A stretch of DNA of 64,000 bases, from NCBI RefSeq assembly GCF_001661265.1, contig NW_017567015.1, positions 124,001 through 188,000 on the forward strand, read 5' to 3'. A model generated the notes under the pieces. That model was not told the DNA's origin. It worked only from the letters and a program-made list of their open reading frames with translations, and did not search any database. Positions 42,714 to 53,541 of this stretch are shown one piece after another; the first letter of the stretch is position 1, and the number at the start of each line of letters is the position of its first letter. Origin of the DNA: Saitoella complicata NRRL Y-17804 (Eukaryota; Ascomycota; Saitoellomycetes; Saitoellales; Saitoellaceae). The position numbers and the translations under genes were made by a program.

Positions 42714-42850
42714 ACGCGTTTGAAAGGCCGGCACGAAGCAACCGAGGAAGGTAACAGCAACCGGAGTGAAGAGTACGATGTGGTATAAATGCGAGAAAGA
42801 GCCTGGATACCCTTTTGTAATGGCTGTTATATCGTCGTTACCGTACGCGT
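42714..42850. promoter_or_regulatory. Two MCB-like ACGCGT boxes between PRI2 and BCS1
   Basis: Perfect ACGCGT at 42714-42719 (58 bp upstream of the PRI2 ATG) and 42845-42850 (100 bp before the BCS1 ATG) in a 293-bp divergent spacer. Primase genes are known MBF targets in yeasts. The sites are seen; function is inferred. Confidence 0.5.
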
Positions 42851-42949
42851 TTTCTCCTTCGTCGAGCGACGCGCTCCAATCACCTGGTCAAATCGGGCAA
42901 CTGCAAGGGCCACTCATGATCATGAGTCTACGTTACCTCCTCGACAAAA

Positions 42950-44386
42950 ATGGCAGACATCGCAGCAACCGTGTCAGAGACGGTAGCACAGCCTCAAACT
43001 GTTGAGGATGTCCTTGCAATTACGCAGGATCCTGCTGCTACTCTTGTGCCTGCGGCAGACAAGGGTTGGTTCAGTCAAATCACGGATAACCCGCTGTTTG
43101 GAGCTGTAAGTCACCTATTGCTCCAGGCCTATGGTGGTGGGGCTGACGTTGTCTTCTAGGGATTCGGTTTGATGGGTCTTGGTGCTGGCTTGGCAATGGC
43201 TCGACAGGGGGCAGTAAGAGCAGCACATATGGCTCAACGCCAAATGTTGGTCACCCTTGAAATCCCATCAAAAGACAAATCATACCTCTGGTTCCTCCAC
43301 TGGATGTCTCTTCAACAAAAGACTGCTTCCGCCGGTCTTGGTCTTGGACGATCACATCACCTTGCCGTTGAGACATCCTACAAACAACACGACAACGGTT
43401 CAGCATCCACCACATTCTCGCTAGTCCCTGGACCCGGCAAGCACTTCTTCAGATGGAGAGGAGCATGGATTCAAGTTACCAGATCAAGAGATACGAAGAT
43501 GGTTGATATATCCACCGGATCGCCATGGGAAGTTGTAACGCTGACAACCCTCTCACGAGACCGCCACTTATTCACAGAACTGTTGGAAGAAGCTAAAGGT
43601 CTCGCAATGAAAATGCAAGAAGGAAAAACGGTGATCTACACCTCCTGGGGTCCAGAATGGAGACCATTTGGACAACCGCGTCGGAGGCGTCTTTTGGACA
43701 GTGTGGTCCTTGACCAAGGTATTAAAGAGGAGATCGTCGCTGATGTCAAAGACTTCTTGGCAAGTGGGAAGTGGTACTATGAACGAGGTATCCCATACCG
43801 AAGAGGCTACCTCCTCTATGGTCCCCCAGGTTCTGGAAAGACGTCGTTCATCCAGGCTCTAGCTGGAGAACTGGAATACAACATTGCTATCCTGAACCTC
43901 TCAGAACGAGGCCTAACAGACGACAAGCTAAACCACCTCCTCTCCAACCTCCCAGAGAGGTCGATCATGCTGCTCGAAGACATCGACGCTGCATTCTCAG
44001 GACGACAGCAAACCGAAGAATCAGGCTATGGTCGCTCAAACGTGACGTTTTCCGGGTTGCTGAATGCTTTGGACGGTGTCGCATCTGCTGAGGAACGCAT
44101 TATTTTTATGACGACGAACCATGCCGAGAAATTGGATCCTGCCCTTATTCGCCCAGGCCGTGTTGATATGAAGCGGTTGATTGGTAATGCTACGCCTCAT
44201 CAGCTCCGGGAAATGTTCCTGAGGTTCTATGAAGGGAAGGAAACTGAGGCGGATGAGTTTGTCAAACGGATTCAGGAGACGGGAAGGCCTGTATCGACCG
44301 CTCAGCTTCAGGGTCTTTTTGTGCACAACAAAGGTGAGCCTCAGAAGAGTATCGAGATGGCACCGCATCTGAACCGGGAAGAATAG
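42950..44386 (+). CDS. BCS1: Mitochondrial AAA chaperone Bcs1
   Basis: Translocates the folded Rieske protein across the inner membrane for complex III. Exons 42950-43105 and 43160-44386 (54 nt intron) give 460 residues, close to yeast Bcs1 (456). A membrane helix near [15 protein letters not shown] is followed by the BCS1_N domain ([31 protein letters not shown]). The AAA core has Walker [12 protein letters not shown], Walker [13 protein letters not shown], and the arginine-finger region [17 protein letters not shown]. Confidence 0.97.
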
Positions 44387-44652
44387 GCGGGGTAATCAAA
44401 ACAGAAACTGCGAGAGATAGAGGTTATGAGATGTTTGTCATGATTAGGGATATCAAAAAGCAAAACAACAACGGAAACACGAGACGCTATATAGACGCAT
44501 GTAAAACGACGTTTTCCATACTTCATTCACCAAAATACGATAACATTGTCCTCCGCTGTTTTCGTTTATGGGCTCCTTCAGGTCTTCCCCACTGCGCAAT
44601 AACATCGCTCCATACCAACCCCAACAGACTCCGACGCCTCCACGTCCATTCC

Positions 44653-45385
<733 letters not shown>

Positions 45386-45734
45386 GATAATATAGGCGAT
45401 GGTTTGTTGTTGGGACTGGAATTCGTTGTTGCAGGCCAACGTCACGATATGCACGAATCTGCGGCTCTGATACACTGAACACCCAAAGAAAACAAGATAT
45501 AGGCGATGAGGTATTCGACGTTATTTGTAGACGTGATTGACAGAGCTTTTGTTTTCTATCTATACCGGTAAGTATCTTGTTCGGAAGCGCACGTGAACTG
45601 CAGCTGTCTACGTTACGTTACATGTGTATGCCCGGGGCCGAAAGTCGAATTCGGAACGACGACTTTGACTATTCTGCGACAGAGCAGCCTCTGACAATAT
45701 CAACACCGCCTAAATACATCCTTGAAACTTCACG
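45386..45734. other. Divergent promoter region, Sar1 / SpoU-like gene
   Basis: 349 bp between two start codons. Nothing recognisable apart from short AT-rich stretches near 45480-45560. Confidence 0.5.
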
Positions 45735-46760
45735 ATGCCTATCACCGGAGTGAAGCCGGCTCCTATCGCCTTCCCGGCAGGCATGTATCGCCTCGGCGTA
45801 CACTCAGCACCAATCGTCATGCATCTTGCCAACCTAGCTCAGAAGAAAGCTTACCGCGAAGAGCGTGGTTTCTTTTTGGTTCAGGGTGGCCGTTTCATCC
45901 AGCACCTCCTGAAGGATGGTTTCAAAATCGCTTCGTTGTTCGTCACCGCACCCGAAGTCTGGAAGGAATTGGAAGACGTGCGCCGGCCGGCGCTGAACGT
46001 GATTGAAAACCCTTCGCAATGGCCAGCGGAACGGCAGTACCTAGTTGACATCGACCGTGTACGACGGATCTTGGGGTCTCGAGCACGACCATACAAACAC
46101 GAGTTATTCGCGGAAATCGCCCGGCCGAATTGGTCTTTCCCAAAAGGAAAGGACCTCCAGCGACTCATTTACTTCCACAAAATCAATTACGCTTCGAACC
46201 TTGGTCAGCTCGTACGGACAGCGCGTCTCTTTGGATGGCAAGCGGCAGCTCGGTCAAGGAATTCGATCGACTTCTTCGCTCCAGATGTCCTTGCCCATTC
46301 GCGGGCACAGACAATTTACATGCCGCACAAGGTCCAGGACTTGAATGAGTTCGTACAATTCGCTAACGAAGAACGACTCCAAGTTATCCTTTGCCGCGAA
46401 ATCCCCGAGTCTCAAGTCGAACATCAGAAGCCAAATACGCTTCATCTTTGGCGAAGCGACGGGACGGTAGTCCCACACGACCAAATTCCCAAGCGTTTCG
46501 CCATCATCGTCTCTGGTGATCAGAATTGGGACAAACAGGATGGTCTTGACGCACTTGACCTGCCAGTTATACATGCGTCGATACCCATGCCTAATCCGGT
46601 GGGAACCCTGCATAGTAGTCAAACGGCAGCGATGGTTATGTGGGAATTGAATAAGCTGACGGGATGGATGGGAAACGTGAAGCAGACCAAGGTGAATTCG
46701 GATCAACTTCATGATCCGGATGAAAGCACTGGATTGTCAGAATGGCATGAATCGGACTAG
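45735..46760 (+). CDS. SpoU-family RNA 2'-O-methyltransferase-like protein
   Basis: Single exon, 341 residues. The N-terminal RNA-binding part (LAQKKAYREERGFFLVQGGR to LLKDGFKIASLFVT) and the SPOUT domain after YFHKINYASNLGQLVRTARL fit the SpoU family, which methylates ribose in rRNA or tRNA. Motif 1 keeps N and R (NLGQLVRTARLFGW). Motif 2 (FAIIVSGDQNW) lacks the usual GxEG. Motif 3 reads IPMPNPVGTLHSSQTAAM, where SLNVS is expected. Either the enzyme is diverged or it has lost catalysis. A mitochondrial site is possible but the start is not a clear presequence. Confidence 0.75.
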   Translation: MPITGVKPAPIAFPAGMYRLGVHSAPIVMHLANLAQKKAYREERGFFLVQGGRFIQHLLKDGFKIASLFVTAPEVWKELEDVRRPALNVIENPSQWPAERQYLVDIDRVRRILGSRARPYKHELFAEIARPNWSFPKGKDLQRLIYFHKINYASNLGQLVRTARLFGWQAAARSRNSIDFFAPDVLAHSRAQTIYMPHKVQDLNEFVQFANEERLQVILCREIPESQVEHQKPNTLHLWRSDGTVVPHDQIPKRFAIIVSGDQNWDKQDGLDALDLPVIHASIPMPNPVGTLHSSQTAAMVMWELNKLTGWMGNVKQTKVNSDQLHDPDESTGLSEWHESD

Positions 46761-47522
46761 CTATAGAGTGTTAGCTTACAACTGACTTAATGTGTACCGG
46801 ACGCTGGTCGTTCATGAATCTCTAACTCGTCCTCGTATACCACACCAGTACTCAGCCGCATCTTCCAGAGTTCAGTGACGATGTGTGAGTAAGGCGTTGA
46901 GCAGAATTGTTTTCCCACGACTGCATCATCCGCCCCGAACCCAACACCGGATTCGGGTTGGTCGAGTGGGCATACTGCCCACCACAAACATTGGAATATC
47001 CGGTTCTGCAGCTTCTCCCTTAGGCTTAGGAATAGTATTGGTCAATGATGTTCTGTCGACGTTTACCGATCTTTGTGATACGAAGATAAGGCAACGTTGG
47101 AGTGTACATGTACATTGAATCCCACGACATCGATCGCAATGAGAAATACTTGAGAGAGTCCGTTCCCAGAATTCCGGACTCCAATGAACCTCACAAGGTA
47201 GGGTAACAACTAGAAAAGTATATTAAGACTTCCAGAGCCGGCCTCTTGTTCTCAGACATAAAAAACCATACGAAAACACTACAGCTAAACCTTTTCCATC
47301 TCGGCGTGCCCATCACCATCACCATCGCCTGAGCCCCATCCATCACGATGCAACGTGCATCTCTTCAAAGCAACATAACGCCGTACTTACTAAAAACGAA
47401 AAACATATAGTCAGTAGATCACGCACCCTTAACGCCATAAGCCCTTCTCTATGGGCTTCTATCGGGTATCCATTTTGACTTCCTTCCTTCCTTCTGTTCA
47501 CATTCACCATGCGAGATCAAGG
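46761..47522. other. 762-bp convergent region without a supported gene
   Basis: Lies between the SpoU-like gene and the sirtuin, tail to tail. Open frames of 66-78 codons exist on both strands and in more than one frame at 46787-47118, all moderately protein-like. I cannot choose between them. No RNA gene or repeat seen. Confidence 0.5.
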
Positions 47523-49145
47523 TCACGCCTGAACTTTAACCCCCGAACTCCTCAACTTCTTCAACGGCGCCTTAACCTGTGCCCGCGTCCTCACATTACT
47601 CGTCACTCCCACACCCACACCGACTGCCGCTCCCAAGGCAACATTCTCCCTCTTCGTCCCTGCCGCCGGTACAGACTTCTTGGTCGCAGCCATGGAGGTG
47701 ACATTCGGTTTACTGATCTTATCGAAAAATGTCGATTTCGGTCTTTCCACCACCTTCGTCTTCGTCGGAGCGCATTTTGCGGGAGTATTAGTACCGCCAT
47801 TTTTGGTCCGTTTAGAGGGTGTATTGCACAACTCCTCCACCAACGCCAGCGCCCTCTTCTCCGGCATCTCGACCTTCTTCTTGGGAATGGAAGCCGAGGT
47901 TTTGGTTCGTTTGCTGGGCGTATTGCACGACTCCTCAACTAACGCCCTCTTCCTCGTCACCGAAGCCGGAACAGCACTAGCATCGTCTTGTGATGATGGC
48001 GGGGTAGGCAGTTGAATGAGTTGTTGCCGGATGATCTTCTTCTTTGGCGTCCCGACACCGCCTTCGTTTTCCTTATCACTCGCGCCGCTTTCGGAGGGTG
48101 TAGGTTCGCGTCCATTATTCTTAATCTTGGATTTGACGCCAGGTTTGGTGGATTTAAGTACGCCGTCCAACGTCGTCTGCACGCGGAATACCTCTGGTGC
48201 CCGAATTCTCAGATCCTCGACCCACGCATCACTATCACCCTCGACCCACCAATCCAGGACGCCTCTCCACTCACTAACACTCGGCGCGCCCAAATTGACA
48301 AATACGACTTTTCCGCCGTATCCGTGGACGATTTGTGCAGCGTCTTTCACGAGTTTCTTGAAGCCGGGGATGCGGAGGGAAGTACCGATGACGAGGAGAC
48401 AATCGATTCGTCGGCGGAGGTCGCGGTTGATGAGGGTTGCTAGGGTGGGGCCTTGTGGGTGTTCTTCGCCGTATAACACGATATTGGGGCGTAGTACACC
48501 ACTTGCCAGACCCCTCTTCCCCGATAAAGTCCTGGCTAGTGATTTAGATTCGCAGTGGAGACACGATGGTGCGGATCCGAGACGGAGTTGCTCCATGAGT
48601 TCGGGTGTCCAAGGTGCTTTTTGTTGACAGAGTGTACAAACGAGGGAGTGAATATCTCCATGAAGCTGCACCACGTCTTCGCCATCGACCAACCCTTCTC
48701 GCGTCTCGAGGCCATCGATGTTTTGGGTGTAGCACCGCAAGAGCTTTGATTTATCTTTGAGGGTACGGATGAAGCGGTGGGTTGGGGTTGGTGTCGCATC
48801 GAGGATTGCGCGACGGAGGTTTGAGGTAAAGGTGTAGAAGGTTGATGTTGTTTCTGGTGTGTTGAAGAGGGAGATATCGAAGAGATCCTTGCCTTTGATG
48901 GTGTCTGTTAATGCGAGATTATATAGACCGTCGGAACTGCGGAAGTCTGGGATACCGGCGTTGCAGGATATTCCGGCACTGTAAAACGGTGTTGGGACAT
49001 GTGAGAGGGGAGTGGGAAGGGTGTATGCGTACCCTGTAACGACCATCACGCGTTTTGCTTTTGCGACAGCGTGTGCGACTTCATCGAGGTCTCTATCCAC
49101 CTTTGTCCCTCCTCCTCGTGCACCGAGGGATATCTTGTGAACCAT
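47523..49145 (-). CDS. NAD-dependent histone deacetylase, Hst3/Hst4 type sirtuin
   Basis: Probable H3K56 deacetylase acting in replication-linked chromatin and genome stability. Exons 49033-49145 and 47523-48978 (54 nt intron inside the NAD site) give 522 residues. VMVVTGAGISCNAGIPDFRS, TQNIDGLE, catalytic His in VQLHGDIHS, zinc pairs CTLC and CLHC, the GVLRPNIVLYGE block and VIGTSLRIPGFKKLVKD are all present. The C-terminal 230 residues are Lys/Pro/Ser-rich. They hold a duplicated block: KRALVEESCNTPSKRTK and KRALALVEELCNTPSKRTK. It is head-to-head with the ARMH3-like gene, 184 bp apart. Confidence 0.94.
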   Translation of the reverse strand: MVHKISLGARGGGTKVDRDLDEVAHAVAKAKRVMVVTGYAYTLPTPLSHVPTPFYSAGISCNAGIPDFRSSDGLYNLALTDTIKGKDLFDISLFNTPETTSTFYTFTSNLRRAILDATPTPTHRFIRTLKDKSKLLRCYTQNIDGLETREGLVDGEDVVQLHGDIHSLVCTLCQQKAPWTPELMEQLRLGSAPSCLHCESKSLARTLSGKRGLASGVLRPNIVLYGEEHPQGPTLATLINRDLRRRIDCLLVIGTSLRIPGFKKLVKDAAQIVHGYGGKVVFVNLGAPSVSEWRGVLDWWVEGDSDAWVEDLRIRAPEVFRVQTTLDGVLKSTKPGVKSKIKNNGREPTPSESGASDKENEGGVGTPKKKIIRQQLIQLPTPPSSQDDASAVPASVTRKRALVEESCNTPSKRTKTSASIPKKKVEMPEKRALALVEELCNTPSKRTKNGGTNTPAKCAPTKTKVVERPKSTFFDKISKPNVTSMAATKKSVPAAGTKRENVALGAAVGVGVGVTSNVRTRAQVKAPLKKLRSSGVKVQA

Positions 49146-49329
49146 GGTTCTGGTCCTTATAGCGGGTGAATGCTGCCAATAGCGACGGTCTCCTTGTTTG
49201 TGGTGGGGTGTATGCGCAGCGCTCGGCCTTCCCTTCCCTTCCCTTCACACTTCACGTCGAGCGCGGACCGCCAGTTGGGCTAACCCACACACCACACGTG
49301 ATCCACCCTCCTCGAGACGAGATACCCAT

Positions 49330-51440
49330 ATGGATCCCGCCGTCTATTATGGCCAGTTCGTGTATGGGATTGTACGTCTGTTCATGCTATGGGAGGAGGG
49401 AGCTGATTGATGCGTGACCAGGACGACCCGGACATTCTCGACGACACCTTCTACCACAACCTCTTCTCCGTAAAATATGACCACACTGCTCTCTCCACAA
49501 TCCTCCGCCGAGATATCGGACGTATTGAGGTTCCTCCCATGGCCATCCCCCACCTTTTCCCTTCAATGCTAATCGAAATGGAGAATAGCACATAACACAA
49601 TCCATCTTCACCAATGCCGTCCACACCGTCTCCTCCCCAACCTCTTCGACCGAACAATGTAGCAACGCAATCGATACACTACGAACACTCATCCAATCCA
49701 CCATATCGGGAAAACGCTCGTATGACTCCTCTGCGATCATTACGACACTAACCTCCCTCTCGGACGTCGACACCGTTCTCCCGACTTTCGTCACATCTTT
49801 ACAACACCTCATCTCACAACACTCCCACGATGAGGAATTAGCGACAAAAGCAGTCGCCCTAGCACTCTGTTTCGTCGCCCGTGCGTACCACTCCTCCCTC
49901 ATCTCATACTTCACACATCGCAACTTCCTCCCACCACTACTCTCCTACATCACATCTCGCCCGTCGTCTTCCCCAGCAGCTGGGACACGAGACGCGGTCT
50001 TATTAGTCGGGTTATTGGCCGCATACCAGAAGTTCGAGTCACACAACCCATACCAGACATACCTCTCACAACTCTCGGATCAGGAACAGATGATGGCGGT
50101 TATTGAGACGTTTGGGGAGGTGTGTAGGGAGGTGCGGGATGATTATATTGAGGTACAGGATGATGGGGAGGGGGTGGGATTTGTGGGGTGGATGGGGTCG
50201 TGGTGGGGGGGAGCGAAATTGGTTGAACGGAGACAGAGTAAGGCGAAGGGGATTGTGGATGTGGAGGAGGCTTGGGGGGTATTGTAAGTCATCTGGGGAG
50301 GAGAGTGGGTCGTGGAATGAGGGCTGATTGGTTGCGTGTACAGACCGGGTCCGGAAGTTGCGGTGTTGTTGGCGGTGTACGAGTTTGTGCAGAACTCGAA
50401 AGTGTTTTGTATGAATTTCATTCGTGCACCACCTACCGCCCCAAACACAGGTTCGTCCCGTCCCCCGTCCCCTTGTTACCAACTAACACGGCGTCCAGAA
50501 TCACCATTCTCCCTATTCCTCTCCCTCACGAGTTACCTCCTCTCCCACCAACGCCGCTCCCCCCATGCCGCAACCTCCTCCCGCCTAACAACCCTCATCC
50601 TCCGCATCCTCCTCGACGACCCCGGTACCGCATCCCTCCTCGCTCTCCAATCCTCAAGTGTCCGACTCTGCCGACAACGCACCCCTCTCCCCAAACTGGG
50701 AGGAATGGGAGAGGAAAGGGTTGTGATGGGTGTTGTGTTTGATTTGTGTGTTCAAGGCTTGGAGTGGAATTTGAAGAAGAGGTTGGATGTTGAGGGGTAT
50801 GTTAATGTTGTTGGGTTGGTGGGGAGGGGGATTAGTGTGCTGAAGAGGGGGAGGACGAGGATTGGTATGGTCCCATTTACCCCCGATATTACAAACTATG
50901 CTGACGACGGTTTTGGGTGTAGCGTATCATTGGCATCACCTGTGGAAGTCGTTGTTTGGACTCGTCAAATTCATGACGGCAAGAGCGGACGACCTAAAAG
51001 ACCTCACGCGGGTCAAAACCTTGACAGAGTCTCTATCGAAGGTCCTCGCACTCGCACTAAGCTCCGGCGAATCCTTCCTCCCCTCCGCAAAAGAATACGA
51101 CGACCTCTTCTACCAAGTCATCCAATCCGGCCACCTCCTCACCCAATTCTCCCAAACCTATAACCTGACAACATACCCACCAACGACCCTCCTCCTCGCC
51201 GTCCACGCACACTATTTGTCGTTAATCGAGTCACATCAGTTGAGGACTGGAGAACATCTGGATGCGGAGGAGGTGCATAGGGTTATTCGGGATGGGTATG
51301 GGGGGTTGGAGGTTAAGGGTGGAGGGGAGGGGTTGGAAGTTTGGGAGAGGTGGAGGGAGGGGGAGGAGAGGGTTTTTTTGAAGGGGGTTGGAAGGGGGGT
51401 TGTTGGGGATGTTATTGAGATTGATGAGCGGGCTCATTAA
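49330..51440 (+). CDS. ARMH3/C10orf76-like armadillo-type helical protein (DUF1741)
   Basis: Six exons (49330-49371, 49422-49529, 49589-50283, 50344-50450, 50499-50864, 50923-51440) join in frame to 611 residues. It was recognised by collinear matches to human ARMH3: LLVGLLAAYQKFESHNPYQT against a LLALLVNYRKYESVNPY segment; a YHWHHLWKSLFGLVKFM block; and SSGESFLPSAKEYDDLFYQV. ARMH3 works at the Golgi with GBF1 and PI4KB; whether that holds in fungi is unknown. It is the most intron-rich gene here. The C-rich to G-rich switch recurs along the gene: 50521-50580 has C 34, G 6; 50761-50820 has C 0, G 26. Confidence 0.85.
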
Positions 51441-51637
51441 CCAAGAAAAAAAAACCCACGTAAGGTATGTTTTTAGCATTCGGTGGTTAATGCATTTTAC
51501 CTACGGTCGGGGCTGTCAAAAAACGCGTGCACGTGCCCTGCAGACTCCCGCGTCATACACCCGTAGATCAAAGTATCGCACGGCTCCGAAAAATATACTC
51601 CCCCTCTCGATCCTTACCCTACACTTCTACCAGTACA

Positions 51638-52650
51638 ATGGCTGACGACGCTTCAACAACACCAACAGCAGCTACTTCCTCGGCTGAGGTTTCAGCCGCA
51701 GAGAAAGCCCGTCTCCGCCGCGAACGACGCGAGAAGAAGATTCTGGAGGGTGGAAGTACGAGATTGAATAAGATTACGGGGATGCAGGGCGCGCATTCGA
51801 TTCCTTCAGGTTTGCCTTTTTGCATGTGGACTATACTTTGAGGTGTGGTGCTGACGAAAGGCAAACAGATCCTGTTACAACAAACGCGAGTTTGAGGGTT
51901 AACAGCGCGAGCGTGACGGATGATCCGGCCGAAGTCGACATTTCTACCCTACCATTGGCGCCGAGTAGGACGCGTACACCCCTCGATGGCGGATTTTCGT
52001 CGTTCCCATCGGGTACTGGTGGGGCTGGTGGTATGGCGAGTCTTGAAGACCTTCTCGGTGCGCGCATAGGCCCTACTGGTGCTGCTGGTGGTTCCGCTCC
52101 TCAATTCCCGTTCGGCAACCTCCCCGGTATGGGTGGCCTTGGTGTAGGAGCTGAGGGTGGGGCGGGCGGAGACCCCATGGCCATGCTGACCGCGTTACTG
52201 GGCGGCGATAAATCCATCCCGGGCATGCCACCAATCCCCGGAATGGGAATGGGGATGGGGCAAGAAGTCAAAGCGGTGGATCCATGGGGCGGATACTGGA
52301 GATTCGCGCACTGGATCATCTCCATCTCAATCGGAATCTGGGCCGTCATGGCGGATACCTTCACCGGTACCTCCATCGACCGTCTCGAGTCTTACACGGG
52401 CGTCAAACCCGTCTTCTGGTACTTCATCACGGCTCAGTTAATTCTCCAAACAGCGAGGTTGTTTAGCGAGCGTGGGGGACAGGCCCTCCCGGGGAGTAAA
52501 CTCGCGATGCTGGCTGGGCAACTGCCGGCCCCGTTTGGGGGATGGCTGATGACGTTTGCGAGGTATCGGTTTATTTTTACGAGTGGGCTTAGGGATTTGT
52601 TTTGGTTGGTGTTTGTGTTGGGGGTTGGTACGTGGGTGAAGAGTTGGTGA
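51638..52650 (+). CDS. GET2: GET complex receptor subunit Get2
   Basis: ER receptor, with Get1, for the Get3-carried tail-anchored proteins. Exons 51638-51809 and 51869-52650 (59 nt intron) give 317 residues. The Get3-binding N-terminus AEKARLRRERREKKILEGGS, followed by TRLNKITG, is nearly that of yeast Get2. A Gly/Pro/Met-rich linker (residues 95-180) follows. Three C-terminal membrane helices: FAHWIISISIGIWAVMADTF, PVFWYFITAQLILQTARLF and FWLVFVLGVGTWV. An ACGCGT next to an E-box CACGTG lies 100-115 bp upstream. Confidence 0.92.
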
Positions 52651-52921
52651 TGTGCATCTCGTGGTTCTTGTCAGGTTTGCATAGCTACACGGCCGAGAGG
52701 CGCTTGTCCTCGTTTAATTTGATCATGTTCATGACGAAGGGTACAGTTTCGCGTATGAAAGATGCTGTCTTTTATCGTTTGTAACGTAATCATAAACGCC
52801 GGGCTATATGCCAAAAACCTGTCCTGGAGATATCGCGATATCTGGGTACACCACCAGTCACCATTCATCGTACCAGACACCCTGCACGCCCAGTCCCTCT
52901 ATCTGCCTCTTTTTAACTCGC

Positions 52922-53375
52922 CTATGCAGTCACTGTCTGCTTGGTCTTCGCAGGCTCCTCAGCCTCAGTATACGGCGTCGCCTTCGCAACACTCAGCAAC
53001 TCACTACAAATCCTCGAACTCTCCTTCCTCAGCATACTGATCTCCTGCGTAGTCCCATCCGCCATCGTCACAATCATCTTGCATGCGTTGTCTTTTGCGT
53101 GGTCGCGGGTTACGGTGATTGGGAGGGTGGGATTGTGGTATTGGATTCTGGGGAGGTTTTCTCTGAAGAACACCCTGTGGACGCACTCTGGCATTAGCAT
53201 TAAGGAGAGGGATGGGAGGGATGGGAGGGACATACCGTGCACCCATTTGACCAGCATAGTTCTCGAATCGAAATGTGAGAGATAGGGCTTTGACTTGAGG
53301 CGAGAAAACGGCGGCACCGGGGCCTACGCGGATATTCCTGAGAGCCTCTGCGACGCGCTTATATCTTGCTACCAT
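52922..53375 (-). CDS. Mitochondrial ribosomal protein of the L51/S25/CI-B8 family (mL61/Mrp49-like)
   Basis: Exons 53236-53375 and 52922-53174 (61 nt intron, donor GTATGT) give 130 residues. The start MVARYKRVAEALRNIRVGPG, then VKALSLTFRFENYAGQMGAR, VFFRENLPRIQYHNPTLPIT and KMIVTMADGTTQEI show the thioredoxin-like L51/S25/CI-B8 fold. RENLPRIQYHNP is the family hallmark. In fungi the closest pattern is mL61 (Mrp49) of the mitoribosome, but mS25 or NDUFA2 share the fold. It diverges from BNA6 with 166 bp between starts. Confidence 0.78.
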
Positions 53376-53541
53376 ATTGGTTGTGTAATGCTGATTCTTT
53401 CGCTTTTGGTGGAGTAAATGCTCCTTCCCGTCGACTTTTGTCGGGCCATGCTGAGAGGTGCAAGGCACGGGGCCGGCCGCGGGGGGACGCGAACCTCCTC
53501 CCTCATACTCACCACCAAAACGACAGCATATATCTGCAAAG

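Noticed and set aside
46787-47118. Small gene in the SpoU/sirtuin gap
   Set aside because: Three overlapping frames on two strands are equally protein-like; no motif or splice decides between them.
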